From a virus: a stretch of 33,163 bases of DNA. Location: positions 1 through 33,163 of the IMG/VR virus record IMGVR_UViG_3300007735_000631. The stretch is one strand, 5' to 3'. Numbering within the stretch: position 1 is the first letter of the stretch; every line of letters begins with the position of its first letter. A program made the position numbers and the translations under genes. The notes below the pieces were generated by a model that saw only the letters and a program-made list of their open reading frames with translations, made no database searches and was not told where the DNA came from. Shown here one piece after another: positions 11,736 through 19,184 of this stretch.

Positions 11736-12096
11736 TGGAATCCTTGGAGAGTAAGTTTTCTAGCAAGTTGATAACTCTATGCTCTTGCATCTCTATTTCC
11801 TCATCTGAAGATTTAGGGTCTGTCGCTACACACATCAAGTCGTGTAAAAAAATGTGCAATAACTCATGTAGTGCTGTCTTGTCTAGGCTATCAGGTGTTA
11901 TCTTTTCAGCACCAAAATCACCAAGTCGATAGGTAGCCAATCTAGCAGTCTGGTTAAACTCCACAGAAGCCATTGCTTGCTTGGCAGGTTTACTTCCCTT
12001 TTCTATTCTCCAATCCCCAAGACTCAGCACTTGTTGCCACTTTCTGACACTTTGTGCAAAGAGTTTTGCGTCTTCTGGTGTAGGTATATTAGACAT
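11722..12096 (-). CDS. Putative zinc metallopeptidase (HELLH)
   Basis: A 124-aa protein with HELLH (77-81) in a hydrophobic helix (TALHELLHIFLHDLM), a further His at 85 and a downstream Glu-rich helix (EEIEMQEHRVINLLENLL) that could supply the third zinc ligand. The preceding region has alternating strands (ASVEFNQTARLATYRL), as in SprT- or Wss-like peptidases. No signal peptide is seen, so it acts in the cytoplasm or virion. Its position after the endolysin and before the phosphoesterase gives no clear target. The start at 12096 has an AAGGTG ribosome site. Confidence 0.78.
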   Translation of the reverse strand: MSNIPTPEDAKLFAQSVRKWQQVLSLGDWRIEKGSKPAKQAMASVEFNQTARLATYRLGDFGAEKITPDSLDKTALHELLHIFLHDLMCVATDPKSSDEEIEMQEHRVINLLENLLSKDSNEFT

Positions 12097-12126
12097 ATCA
12101 ACACCTTATATGGATATTATGACATT

Positions 12127-12570
12127 TTAATTTAACAATGCACACTCAGCAACTCTACGCTTGGTCAAACCTGCTAGAACCTTCCCACCGCCTTTGTTCC
12201 ATAGCATCAGTTGTTCTTTAGCACCTTCCCAATCTTGGGCATTGATTTTCCGCTTGAGAGTGGATGTTTGAAGTCTGCCAATACCTAAGTTATAGCAAAA
12301 GTCCACAATGGCATTGCACTTGCGCTCATCAGTCATAAGGATAGGGCAGTTTCTTAAAACGCCCTGTAGGTAGGTATGTTCCAATTCGTGCATTAAAAGA
12401 ACATGAGCCTCCTCTTGTGTCGTTGGAGGGTCATTTAAAGTAACCTTTACTCCATTAGCATAGTAGGTAGAGCCGTAACCAATCGTGGCTACGTTAGCAG
12501 GACAAAGGTAGGGTTTACTTCTAAACCCCTCAAACTGCTTACATAAAGATGCAGCCAGTTCTAAGTTCAT
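12127..12570 (-). CDS. Endolysin, glycoside hydrolase family 24 lysozyme
   Basis: A 147-aa muramidase that degrades peptidoglycan at the end of infection. The GH24 catalytic triad spacing is clear: E14 (FEG), C23 and T29 (TIGYG), i.e. E-8aa-C-5aa-T, with Cys in the Asp/Cys position as in P1-type lysozymes. The C-terminal GGGKVLAGLTKRRVAECAL is the usual helical end of the fold. There is no signal or SAR anchor, so export needs a holin; candidates lie directly upstream. The ATG at 12570 overlaps the holin stop (ATGA). Confidence 0.95.
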   Translation of the reverse strand: MNLELAASLCKQFEGFRSKPYLCPANVATIGYGSTYYANGVKVTLNDPPTTQEEAHVLLMHELEHTYLQGVLRNCPILMTDERKCNAIVDFCYNLGIGRLQTSTLKRKINAQDWEGAKEQLMLWNKGGGKVLAGLTKRRVAECALLN

Positions 12571-13061
12571 ATTCCACGCTTAGACAAAGTTCTATCAAGA
12601 AACCAGTAGTTAATAGTTCCTGATAGCAAAGCAGAAAAGTCTGGTGTCATCATTGTTTTGAAGACTTCAGTAGCTGGCGCACCTAAAAGCCATGCGTTCC
12701 AAGCAAACCACACATGGATAAATGACCAAACGAATAGCACCCAATAAGTGACCACAGGACGCACAGAAGCAGAAAGTGAGGCTACCCATCCACCTGCGGC
12801 TTTAACCATCTCTGCCTGTTGTGTAATAGCGTTGTTGAAGGCATCCATGACCCCTACGTCAATAGCCGCTTCTCTTTGTGCGCCAATCTCAGCTAACTTC
12901 TGTTGACCACGTTGGGCTTCCAAGTCGCATTGGAACTTGAACATATTAAGTTCATGCTCACGCTCGTTTTTCTTATCCATCCATTTAAGAACTTCTGGGG
13001 CTAGTCGAAACACACCACCAAAGATAGAGCCTAGTAAACCGCCAGATAATACTTCAAACAT
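12567..13061 (-). CDS. Holin, three-transmembrane type
   Basis: A 164-aa protein with a short N-terminal hydrophobic segment (about 5-20), a charged helical stretch (KKNEREHELNMFKFQ..., about 29-68), then strongly hydrophobic RPVVTYWVLFVWSFIHVWFAW (101-121) and a third span near 141-155. This resembles the 3-TM holins of gene transfer agents and many phages. It directly precedes, and is translationally coupled to, the endolysin, supporting a pore-forming role. The 75-aa protein at 14421-14648 is a second holin or antiholin candidate. Confidence 0.8.
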   Translation of the reverse strand: MFEVLSGGLLGSIFGGVFRLAPEVLKWMDKKNEREHELNMFKFQCDLEAQRGQQKLAEIGAQREAAIDVGVMDAFNNAITQQAEMVKAAGGWVASLSASVRPVVTYWVLFVWSFIHVWFAWNAWLLGAPATEVFKTMMTPDFSALLSGTINYWFLDRTLSKRGI

Positions 13062-13063
13062 AA

Positions 13064-13213
13064 TTAGAGTCCAATCTTTCCAAGTAGGAGATTAACAATC
13101 TTATCCGACAAATTGTTAGGAAGAAATTTTAGAAAGCCTAAAAAATATTGAGCCACACATCCGTAGACAAATATTTTTAAAGCCAAATCAAATGTTTTTT
13201 GATACTCGTTCAT
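13064..13213 (-). CDS. Small membrane-associated protein (49 aa)
   Basis: A 49-aa ORF starting in an ATGA overlap with the preceding stop (13210) and ending 2 nt before the holin ATG. A hydrophobic segment spans ALKIFVYGCVAQYFLGFLKFL (about 11-31), followed by NNLSDKIVNLLLGKIGL. It probably acts with the neighbouring membrane proteins in lysis timing. I recognise no family. Confidence 0.62.
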   Translation of the reverse strand: MNEYQKTFDLALKIFVYGCVAQYFLGFLKFLPNNLSDKIVNLLLGKIGL

Positions 13214-13707
13214 CGTCCACATTTAGCTTTAGCACATATATCTTGAATTTCAGATATGCCAAATGCAACAGCTAATCCAAACAAAATCAGCACAAAAGCA
13301 CCCGCAACAATAGCCATTTGTTCCTCTTGTTCTTCTTTCTTTTTCTTGGCTTCTTCTTTGGCTTGTCTAGCAGCATGAGCATCTTCTACGTCCATCAACT
13401 GCGCTCGTTCTTTAATCTTGTTCCATACGTCAATCTTTCCAGATTGCATAAACAACATCTTAAGTTCTTCTTCAAATGCTCTGGCTTGCTCTAAAGCCAT
13501 CTCAATCTGAATAGCCGTACCCATGTTAGAGCCACCAGACTTCTTAGCATGAACCATTGCTTTTGTAGCAGTAGACTTGGCATCAAATAGCTTCCCAATA
13601 ACACCCGCAAGAGAGCCTAAATCGTGAGCGACCTGTGCGGCTTGCTTGACTACTTTAATTGCTGACTGTATGCCAGCAAGGGCGGATAGAGGGTCTATGG
13701 GTATCAT
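13210..13707 (-). CDS. Conserved phage protein with C-terminal membrane helix
   Basis: A 165-aa protein. The N-terminal part (IDPLSALAGIQSAIKVVKQAA..., FDAKSTATKAMVHAKKSGGSNMGTAIQIEMALEQ) matches a family I have seen in marine and freshwater podovirus genomes. A charged coiled coil (about 109-130, Lys/Glu-rich) leads to a membrane helix MAIVAGAFVLILFGLAVAFG (131-150) and a short tail with two Cys. The topology (soluble N-terminus, anchored C-terminus) and location among lysis genes fit a lysis-associated or inner-membrane role such as an unusual spanin component; the family itself has no proven function. Confidence 0.75.
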   Translation of the reverse strand: MIPIDPLSALAGIQSAIKVVKQAAQVAHDLGSLAGVIGKLFDAKSTATKAMVHAKKSGGSNMGTAIQIEMALEQARAFEEELKMLFMQSGKIDVWNKIKERAQLMDVEDAHAARQAKEEAKKKKEEQEEQMAIVAGAFVLILFGLAVAFGISEIQDICAKAKCGR

Positions 13708-14192
13708 GCAATCTCTGGTAAGTTGTAATACTTGGATTCACCAGCTTTTCTTGCTACTACTGCATCATCCAAATTTTTGTAGTAACCGAGCCATTTATTC
13801 TTTTTCTTTACTTTGACAAATACAGTCCAACAATTATGACTTTTAATCCACGACACTCCTATGTGCCCGCTTTTGTTGTGGCTTGGCAATGAAATGTTTT
13901 GTGCATTATCCGTTGTGTTTACATCACGCAAATTGCAAAGTCTGTTGTCATTTCTAACTCTATTTTTATGGTCTATATATTTGTTTGGAAAACTTCCATG
14001 CACATAAAGCCACGCAAGTCGATGAGCTAAATAAGACTTTCCATGTATTTTGGCAATGTAATAACCATGACCATTTTTAGCTTTAACTTCTTGCCAAGGT
14101 TTAACATTGCGCCCATTGCCATTACGCCAAAGTAGCATCCCGCTTTCAGCATCATAGTGAAACAACTTTTTAACTGTCTCTTGGTCTATCAT
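13704..14192 (-). CDS. HNH homing endonuclease with AP2-like domain
   Basis: A 162-aa free-standing homing endonuclease. The N-terminal YDAESGMLLWRNGNGR and AHRLAWLYVHGSFPNKYIDHKNRVRNDNRLCNLRDV carry the HNH core (H of AHRLAW, Asp-His of IDHKN, the Asn residues of RNDNRLCNLR). The C-terminal SGHIGVSWIKSHNCWTVFVKV...YYKNLDDAVVARKAGESKYY is an AP2-type DNA-binding domain. Such enzymes spread by cutting genomes that lack them. It sits inside the lysis region, fitted by ATGA overlaps at both ends. Codon use is a little more A/T-rich than its neighbours by eye. Confidence 0.92.
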   Translation of the reverse strand: MIDQETVKKLFHYDAESGMLLWRNGNGRNVKPWQEVKAKNGHGYYIAKIHGKSYLAHRLAWLYVHGSFPNKYIDHKNRVRNDNRLCNLRDVNTTDNAQNISLPSHNKSGHIGVSWIKSHNCWTVFVKVKKKNKWLGYYKNLDDAVVARKAGESKYYNLPEIA

Positions 14193-14335
14193 CTCTTATC
14201 TACCTTTTGCCATTCAAGACACACAACTTTTCGGTTGTAAACATCACCTGTCCATGCCCATCTGACACAACGATATTGCTCTTTGCTAGATGCTACCAAT
14301 GTAAAAAGAATTGATAGCACTAGTATCCATCTCAC
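14189..14335 (-). CDS. Small secreted or membrane-anchored protein, GTG start (48 aa)
   Basis: A 48-aa protein starting at a GTG (14335) that overlaps the preceding stop as GTGA. The start RWILVLSILFTLVASS looks like a signal peptide or membrane anchor. The mature part has CVRWAWTGDVYNRKVVCLEWQK with two Cys, a pattern I have seen in small phage proteins near lysis genes. A periplasmic o-spanin-like or disulfide-bonded role is conceivable. A longer open frame to 14452 exists but overlaps two other genes and is unlikely. The stop overlaps the HNH start as ATGA. Confidence 0.68.
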   Translation of the reverse strand: MRWILVLSILFTLVASSKEQYRCVRWAWTGDVYNRKVVCLEWQKVDKR

Positions 14336-14424
14336 GGCATAGCCCAAAGAATGACATGAGCGCAAAACATGACAAAACAAAAGAGAAAGGCTAGAGCCAC
14401 AATAGCTTCTAGCCAATCCATCAT
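14332..14424 (-). CDS. Small membrane protein (30 aa)
   Basis: A 30-aa ORF, MMDWLEAIVALAFLFCFVMF..., essentially one membrane helix. It starts in an ATGA overlap with the 75-aa holin-like gene and ends in a GTGA overlap with the next gene, so it is embedded in a coupled chain of membrane-protein genes. A second ATG directly follows the first. Its role is probably in lysis control, by location. Confidence 0.6.
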   Translation of the reverse strand: MMDWLEAIVALAFLFCFVMFCAHVILWAMP

Positions 14425-14648
14425 TTTTTAATCCAAGTCTGCCAAACAGCACCAGCCGCCATGATTAACCCACCTATCCATAAAAGTGGTTTAGCAGCAG
14501 AGGCAACCCATCCCAAGACCTTAAAAGCCCCATCAAGAGCCTTTATAGCCTCTACAAGACCTTTTGTGTTCTTGTCTATCTCATCTACCTTAGATTCAAC
14601 TGCAAGCAGTCTCTCGTAGATTTGCGAGTGGGTTACTTGGTCTTCCAT
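14421..14648 (-). CDS. Holin-like small membrane protein with coiled coil (75 aa)
   Basis: A 75-aa protein. The N-terminus (QIYERLLAVESKVDEIDKNTKGLVEAIKAL) is a heptad-patterned coiled coil. The C-terminus has a hydrophobic region AASAAKPLLWIGGLIMAAGAVW-like (about 48-70) ending in basic TWIKK. Small proteins of this type are often annotated as holins or holin-associated. With the 3-TM holin at 12567-13061 it could form a holin/antiholin pair (inference). It begins 3 nt after the stop of the 46-aa gene. Confidence 0.7.
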   Translation of the reverse strand: MEDQVTHSQIYERLLAVESKVDEIDKNTKGLVEAIKALDGAFKVLGWVASAAKPLLWIGGLIMAAGAVWQTWIKK

Positions 14649-14651
14649 AAC

Positions 14652-14792
14652 TCACTCCGCTTCTTTAGGAACTTGCGCTTCAGCCTGTTCTTTAATCTTA
14701 ACAATCAAAGGCCACACACCAGACTTGGCTGGCATCTCACCCAATACATTCAAAATGAATTGGACTTCGTTTGTTTCTAAATTCAGATTCAT
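14652..14792 (-). CDS. Small conserved protein downstream of the tail fibre (46 aa)
   Basis: A 46-aa ORF starting in an ATGA overlap with the 99-aa gene. The sequence MNLNLETNEVQFILNVLGEMP...GVWPLIVKIKEQAEAQV follows a pattern (NLxLExxEVxxILxxLGxxP, then LIxKIKxQAxAQ) that I recognise in short ORFs after tail-fibre genes of podoviruses. No function is known. Confidence 0.72.
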   Translation of the reverse strand: MNLNLETNEVQFILNVLGEMPAKSGVWPLIVKIKEQAEAQVPKEAE

Positions 14793-15088
14793 GCTTGTCC
14801 CCAAGGAGTACCAGTAGCCGTAACAGGATTCTTCTGCAAAGCAATGTTAGCTGCTAGTGCATCTTCTGTGGCTTGCTTGTCGACCGATTCCCATACCCAG
14901 TTAAGGACTGTTTCTTGTGTCAGGTCTGCATAGGGAATCGTAGGTGTTCCATCAGCCCATGAGCAAGTGGAATAGATTTGGGCTGTGTAATCACCATCAG
15001 TAGCAGTTGCTTGCCAATGGGCAGTGGTGACAAAACCATCAGAAGTTTGTCGGTCTAATTGGCTGATGTTCCAAACGATTGTTGACAT
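14789..15088 (-). CDS. Small tail-fibre-linked protein (DUF7936-like)
   Basis: A 99-aa protein, MSTIVWNISQLDRQTSDGFV..., with a beta-rich middle (DGDYTAQIYSTCSWADGTPTIPYADL) and a C-terminal helix (QATEDALAANIALQKNPV). I recognise a family of about 100-aa proteins encoded next to phage tail fibres, probably DUF7936; the number is from memory. It could be a minor tail component or fibre chaperone. It starts 3 nt after the tail-fibre stop. Confidence 0.78.
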   Translation of the reverse strand: MSTIVWNISQLDRQTSDGFVTTAHWQATATDGDYTAQIYSTCSWADGTPTIPYADLTQETVLNWVWESVDKQATEDALAANIALQKNPVTATGTPWGQA

Positions 15089-15091
15089 GGT

Positions 15092-16927
15092 TTATGCTCC
15101 TTCTAAAGCGGTTATACGGGCGGTGAGTTGGGTGATGAGGGCTTGTTGTTCTTTAATTGCGGCAACCAACAAGGGCATTACATCTGTGTACGCCAAACTC
15201 AATGTGCCAATTTCATCATCTTGAGTTACAACAGCTTCTGGCAGAACAGCTTGAACATCTTGAGCAATTAAGAATGAACGGCTTACAGATTCATCATCTG
15301 TCAAATAACGACCTGTGCCAGAACGAAGTGTGCAAACTTTTTCTATTGCATTTTCAAATGGAACAATTGCTGTCTTTATTCGCTCATCGGAGTCTGATGC
15401 CCATGATGTACCGCCATTAGAAAGGCGAACACCGTTACTATTTGCAACAACATAAGCACCACCACTATTTCCACCAAACCAATAATTGTTTGCTACGCTA
15501 TCTGTGAACTGAAGACTAGAGTCTGCTCCGCTTGCATATGATGCTAATCGCATAAGAGAATTAGCATTTCTCGTTGAACTGGTTGCCGCTGTGTTAACCA
15601 CATTTACGGTTAGAGCACTCGTTGCAATACTTGTCCTCCGAACATTTAATCTTTCTGCGGCTTCAAGACCTGTGTTCCCCACCAGCAAGTTACCGCTGGA
15701 GTCGAAACGGGCACTCTCTGAGGATGAACCATCGCCCATAAATACTAAATTATTTCCAATCGCACCTACAGATGGTGCAACAGATGGGGATGCTCCACTA
15801 TCAATAAAGTTTATAAATGCTCCAGAACCGCCTGAAGAACCTATACGAGAAACAACAGCCGCAGATGAAACTGCATGAAGTCTGAAACTAGGACTTGTAG
15901 TCCCAATACCCACATTGATGCCGCTTGCGGTGTATAGCGATGTGCTTGTTAGGCGCATTTGTTCTGCTGAAGCAACATAAAACCTCATGTAATCACTTGC
16001 GTGTGAATACCCAATTGCACCTGCGTAAGTTCCAGAGCCTGATGTTGCATCACCCCATTGAATAAAATGCTCTTGTGCAGAACTTGCAAACAATTGCAAG
16101 CCACCAGAAGTTGTTCCCGCAACACCAATAGACGCTGTAATAGTCCCCGCATCTCCATAAGATGATGAGCCAATACCTAATGAAGTGCCGTTAAAAGTAA
16201 GCGCAGAGCCAGTAGCCAATGCACTTGTACTTGAGGCGTAAACCACACCGCCTGATGTGAATGATGTTAAGCCTGTGCCGCCATTGGCAGTAGGAAGTGT
16301 TCCTGTCACACCAGTAGTTAAAGGAAGTCCTGTCGCATTGGTCAGGGTTGCACTTGTAGGTGTTCCCAATACTGGAGTCACCAAAGTAGGGGAAGTCGCA
16401 AAAACAGCAGAGCCTGTTCCTGTCTCATCTGTCAAGGCAGAACGTAGATTAGCTGAACTAGGAGTCGCTAGAAAGGTTGCTACACCTGTTCCTAATCCTG
16501 ATACACCTGTAGAGATAGGAAGACCTGTAGCGTTCGTTAAAGTTGCGCTGGTTGGTGTTCCAAGGATGGGGGTTACTAAGGTAGGGGAGGTAGCCAGTAC
16601 GTTGTTACCAGTACCTGTATTAGTTACAGAGACTACGTTCTTACTAGCATCTAACGCTAAAGCAGTCGAGGCAGTTAAACCAGACAGAGTAGTCGTGCTA
16701 GATGCTGACAGAGTGGTAAACGCACCTGTGGAGGCTGTGGTAGCACCGATAGGGCCGTTAAACGAGTCGCCAACAGCACCTGTCTGAAAGTCCTTCAGTT
16801 GAGCCATCAACTCACGGATAGCATCGTTAATGCCAGAAGGAGCGCATCCTTCAGCAATGTTAATCGAGTCTATGTCTGTGTTATTAGCAGGGGTTGCGCT
16901 AAATTCACTAATCTTTGTCTTGGGCAT
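15092..16927 (-). CDS. Tail fibre with C-terminal S74 intramolecular chaperone
   Basis: A 611-aa receptor-binding or side fibre. Residues 1-60 (MPKTKISEFSATPANNTDIDSINIAEG...INDAIRELMAQLKDF) are the conserved virion-attachment start. Residues about 60-240 are Thr/Ser/Gly-rich beta repeats, including two near-identical 30-residue units (about 108-137 and 172-202) sharing SPTLVTPxLGTPTSATLTNA. A variable beta-rich shaft and tip follow. The last ~100 residues form a peptidase S74 chaperone starting at SDSDERIK (511-518), with Ser513 and Lys518 as the expected Ser-Lys dyad, and ending in a coiled coil (LLVAAIKEQQALITQLTARITALE). The S74 domain trimerises the fibre and then cleaves itself off. The tip is the likely host-range determinant. 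Confidence 0.93.
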   Translation of the reverse strand: MPKTKISEFSATPANNTDIDSINIAEGCAPSGINDAIRELMAQLKDFQTGAVGDSFNGPIGATTASTGAFTTLSASSTTTLSGLTASTALALDASKNVVSVTNTGTGNNVLATSPTLVTPILGTPTSATLTNATGLPISTGVSGLGTGVATFLATPSSANLRSALTDETGTGSAVFATSPTLVTPVLGTPTSATLTNATGLPLTTGVTGTLPTANGGTGLTSFTSGGVVYASSTSALATGSALTFNGTSLGIGSSSYGDAGTITASIGVAGTTSGGLQLFASSAQEHFIQWGDATSGSGTYAGAIGYSHASDYMRFYVASAEQMRLTSTSLYTASGINVGIGTTSPSFRLHAVSSAAVVSRIGSSGGSGAFINFIDSGASPSVAPSVGAIGNNLVFMGDGSSSESARFDSSGNLLVGNTGLEAAERLNVRRTSIATSALTVNVVNTAATSSTRNANSLMRLASYASGADSSLQFTDSVANNYWFGGNSGGAYVVANSNGVRLSNGGTSWASDSDERIKTAIVPFENAIEKVCTLRSGTGRYLTDDESVSRSFLIAQDVQAVLPEAVVTQDDEIGTLSLAYTDVMPLLVAAIKEQQALITQLTARITALEGA

Positions 16928-16935
16928 ATCAGTCC

Positions 16936-19182
16936 TTAGTCGGGGTTAGCCATTCCAGTTAGGTCAATTTTATAGCGTAAATCAGGCGCAAGACCCAATA
17001 AACCTTGTGGTGAAGCAGCAAACATCTGAGTAGCCTCTGCTGGTGAAGCCATGTAGTTTAACAATGGCTCTGTAATGTTCATACGCTGATAAAAGTTCTG
17101 AACAGCAGGGTTTAAATATGCTTTTGTTAATATAGGAGATAGACCTAAACTAGCAGCACCAGCCGCCAATGGAACGCCCATAGTGCTAGTCCCGCCTAAG
17201 ATGGCAGCAACCTTGGCAGGGCCTGATGTAAGCATATCCTTCATTGTTGCTCGCTCTGTTGTAAAGCTACTTCCAATTTTAGGTTTCAAAGCAGACTGAG
17301 CAACATCAGCCAAAGCTACCATTGTGCTTGCTGGCTCTTGTCCAAAGATGCTTGGCAATGTAGAAGGTGACCTTTCGTCAGTCTTAATGATATTTTTACC
17401 AAACTTGGTAATGTCCAAATCACCTGCATTGTTTAAAGAGCCTAGTTTAATGTCAGCCAATACACCACGAGCCAACATCAATTTACCTTCTTCATCTAAT
17501 AGAGGAATAATCTTTTCAGCAGCACCACTCTCATTGTTTGCTATTGTTTTAACAATGGTTTCATCTTTAGCATTTGAAAAACGCTGATTTAAGTTAGTTG
17601 CTTCACCATAAGATGAACGTAATGCTTTTAACTTTGTTAAATCATCATCAAGACCTTGGTTTTTAAATGTAATGTCTCGTGCATCATCTAACGTATCTCG
17701 TAACTTTCTAAACGCTTCACCCATTTTTCTGCCACGATTTTCATAAGCTAAGTCAGAAAACATTTTGCGTTGGTCTTGGTAGTCAGCACCAGAAATGTAG
17801 CCTTTTTGCTCATATCCTTGGAATGAATATTCAGGCGTACCAGAGTTAATTAACTCTTGACGAATCTTGTCACCAAACTGTTTGTAGTTAGGATTTGTTG
17901 GTTTTAAACCAGCCTCATCTAACGCTGCTTGAACTTGTTTCTCTAATGCTTCATTTTTAGCACCAAAGTAGAATTCTTCAAAACCTTTTAATCGTCTATC
18001 TTGTCTCTCAGAAGGAGGTAAAGATTCCAATAATTTTCTTGCTTGCAAGATGTTGTTTTTAAAGTTAGGAACTTCAGCTAAAACAATATCAGATTGAGAT
18101 GAGATTTTTTTAATTGCTTCACCAATATTATTTACGTTAGTTTCAGCAGCTTGTTTAACGGCTTTTGCACCACCAGAAAATGCTACATCAGGTGCGCTTG
18201 GCATACCACCAAACATATTAGCAATTTGATTTAGAACCTTCTCAGCATAGTCTGATTGAAGATTAAACTTCTTGGTAAACTGAGAAGATGAGAATGGCAA
18301 TGTAGAAGCAACAGCCTCAAACAATTGAGCAGTTTTACCTGCGCCAGCTTGAGCAGGAGTTAACCCTAACTCATCAGTAAATCCAAGAACTTTAGCCTTG
18401 CCAGCCATAGCAGCATTACGTTGTTCAGCAAACGTCAAAGGCTCTACAGGTCTTGCCTTAGTTTGCATACCCATAGCACCTACTGGAACACCAGCAACCA
18501 AACCTAAAACACTAGCTGGAATATCACCAACAATGGGTTGTGCTTTTTCTGCAACAAATTGGCTTGTTGCGCCAGCAGGTACAGCAGTCGCTAATTGTTG
18601 TGCAGGATTAACAGCCATACGAGTAGCCATCTCTCGTGTTATAGGCGTAGTTGCTTGTCGAGCAATGTTTGGCAATGATGAAACTGCTGCGCCTGTACCG
18701 CCTAAAGCCCCAAAACCAGCTTCTACCATGCGCTGACCAGTTGTCTCAGGCTTTGCTACCCCTGCGCTTGTCATAGCGTCTTGGACTGTTTTAGACAACA
18801 TCTGCAAACGAGGTAAATCCTTACCTGTAAGTTGTTCACCACCAATAAGAATCATGTTGATAAGTGCATTAAGTGCATCACCAACTGGAACAGCCATAGA
18901 ACCTGCAAGTTGTCCGTATGGGCCTAGCGGAGTAAGCGCAGCAGCACCAATCAAAGGAGGGGCTAAGCCACGAGTCGCAGCACCCGCATATTTAACAGAT
19001 GAATCCTCAGATTTACCTGCTCTTTTGCTACCCATCTGTGGATAGTAGCCAAAAGTTGCAGAATCAGCACTCTGAGGCACTAATCTTGCAGCCAAGCCTT
19101 TACCAAAAACTTCATCAAATTGTGATGCAGTCTCTGGATGTGCTTTTAAATAAGCAATATCTTTTGCCGTTGGCTTTTCCAT
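16936..19182 (-). CDS. Large virion protein, probable DNA-ejection/internal protein
   Basis: A 748-aa protein. After a soluble 60-aa start (AYLKAHPETASQFDEVFGKG) comes a long Ala/Gly-rich, membrane-active stretch (about 65-245: GAATRGLAPPLIGAAALTPLG..., GFGALGGTGAAVSSL, SVLGLVAGVPVGAMGM). A long helical region follows (about 300-590, e.g. FEEFYFGAKNEALEKQVQ, YQDQRKMFSDLAYENRGRKMG), then another Ala/Gly-rich segment near the C-terminus. This amphipathic/helical layout is typical of podovirus internal proteins that exit the capsid and form the channel across the host envelope. I recognise no named domain. It precedes the tail fibre and follows two other candidate ejection proteins. Confidence 0.72.
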   Translation of the reverse strand: MEKPTAKDIAYLKAHPETASQFDEVFGKGLAARLVPQSADSATFGYYPQMGSKRAGKSEDSSVKYAGAATRGLAPPLIGAAALTPLGPYGQLAGSMAVPVGDALNALINMILIGGEQLTGKDLPRLQMLSKTVQDAMTSAGVAKPETTGQRMVEAGFGALGGTGAAVSSLPNIARQATTPITREMATRMAVNPAQQLATAVPAGATSQFVAEKAQPIVGDIPASVLGLVAGVPVGAMGMQTKARPVEPLTFAEQRNAAMAGKAKVLGFTDELGLTPAQAGAGKTAQLFEAVASTLPFSSSQFTKKFNLQSDYAEKVLNQIANMFGGMPSAPDVAFSGGAKAVKQAAETNVNNIGEAIKKISSQSDIVLAEVPNFKNNILQARKLLESLPPSERQDRRLKGFEEFYFGAKNEALEKQVQAALDEAGLKPTNPNYKQFGDKIRQELINSGTPEYSFQGYEQKGYISGADYQDQRKMFSDLAYENRGRKMGEAFRKLRDTLDDARDITFKNQGLDDDLTKLKALRSSYGEATNLNQRFSNAKDETIVKTIANNESGAAEKIIPLLDEEGKLMLARGVLADIKLGSLNNAGDLDITKFGKNIIKTDERSPSTLPSIFGQEPASTMVALADVAQSALKPKIGSSFTTERATMKDMLTSGPAKVAAILGGTSTMGVPLAAGAASLGLSPILTKAYLNPAVQNFYQRMNITEPLLNYMASPAEATQMFAASPQGLLGLAPDLRYKIDLTGMANPD

Positions 19183-19184
19183 AT

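Noticed and set aside
14336-14452. Longer start (14452) for the 48-aa secreted protein
   Set aside because: The extension overlaps the 30-aa and 75-aa genes and would hide the signal peptide; the GTG at 14335 is coupled.
16257-16787. 176-aa plus-strand ORF opposite the tail fibre
   Set aside because: Its repetitive Val/Pro composition is the complement of the fibre's Thr/Ser repeats; it is a shadow.
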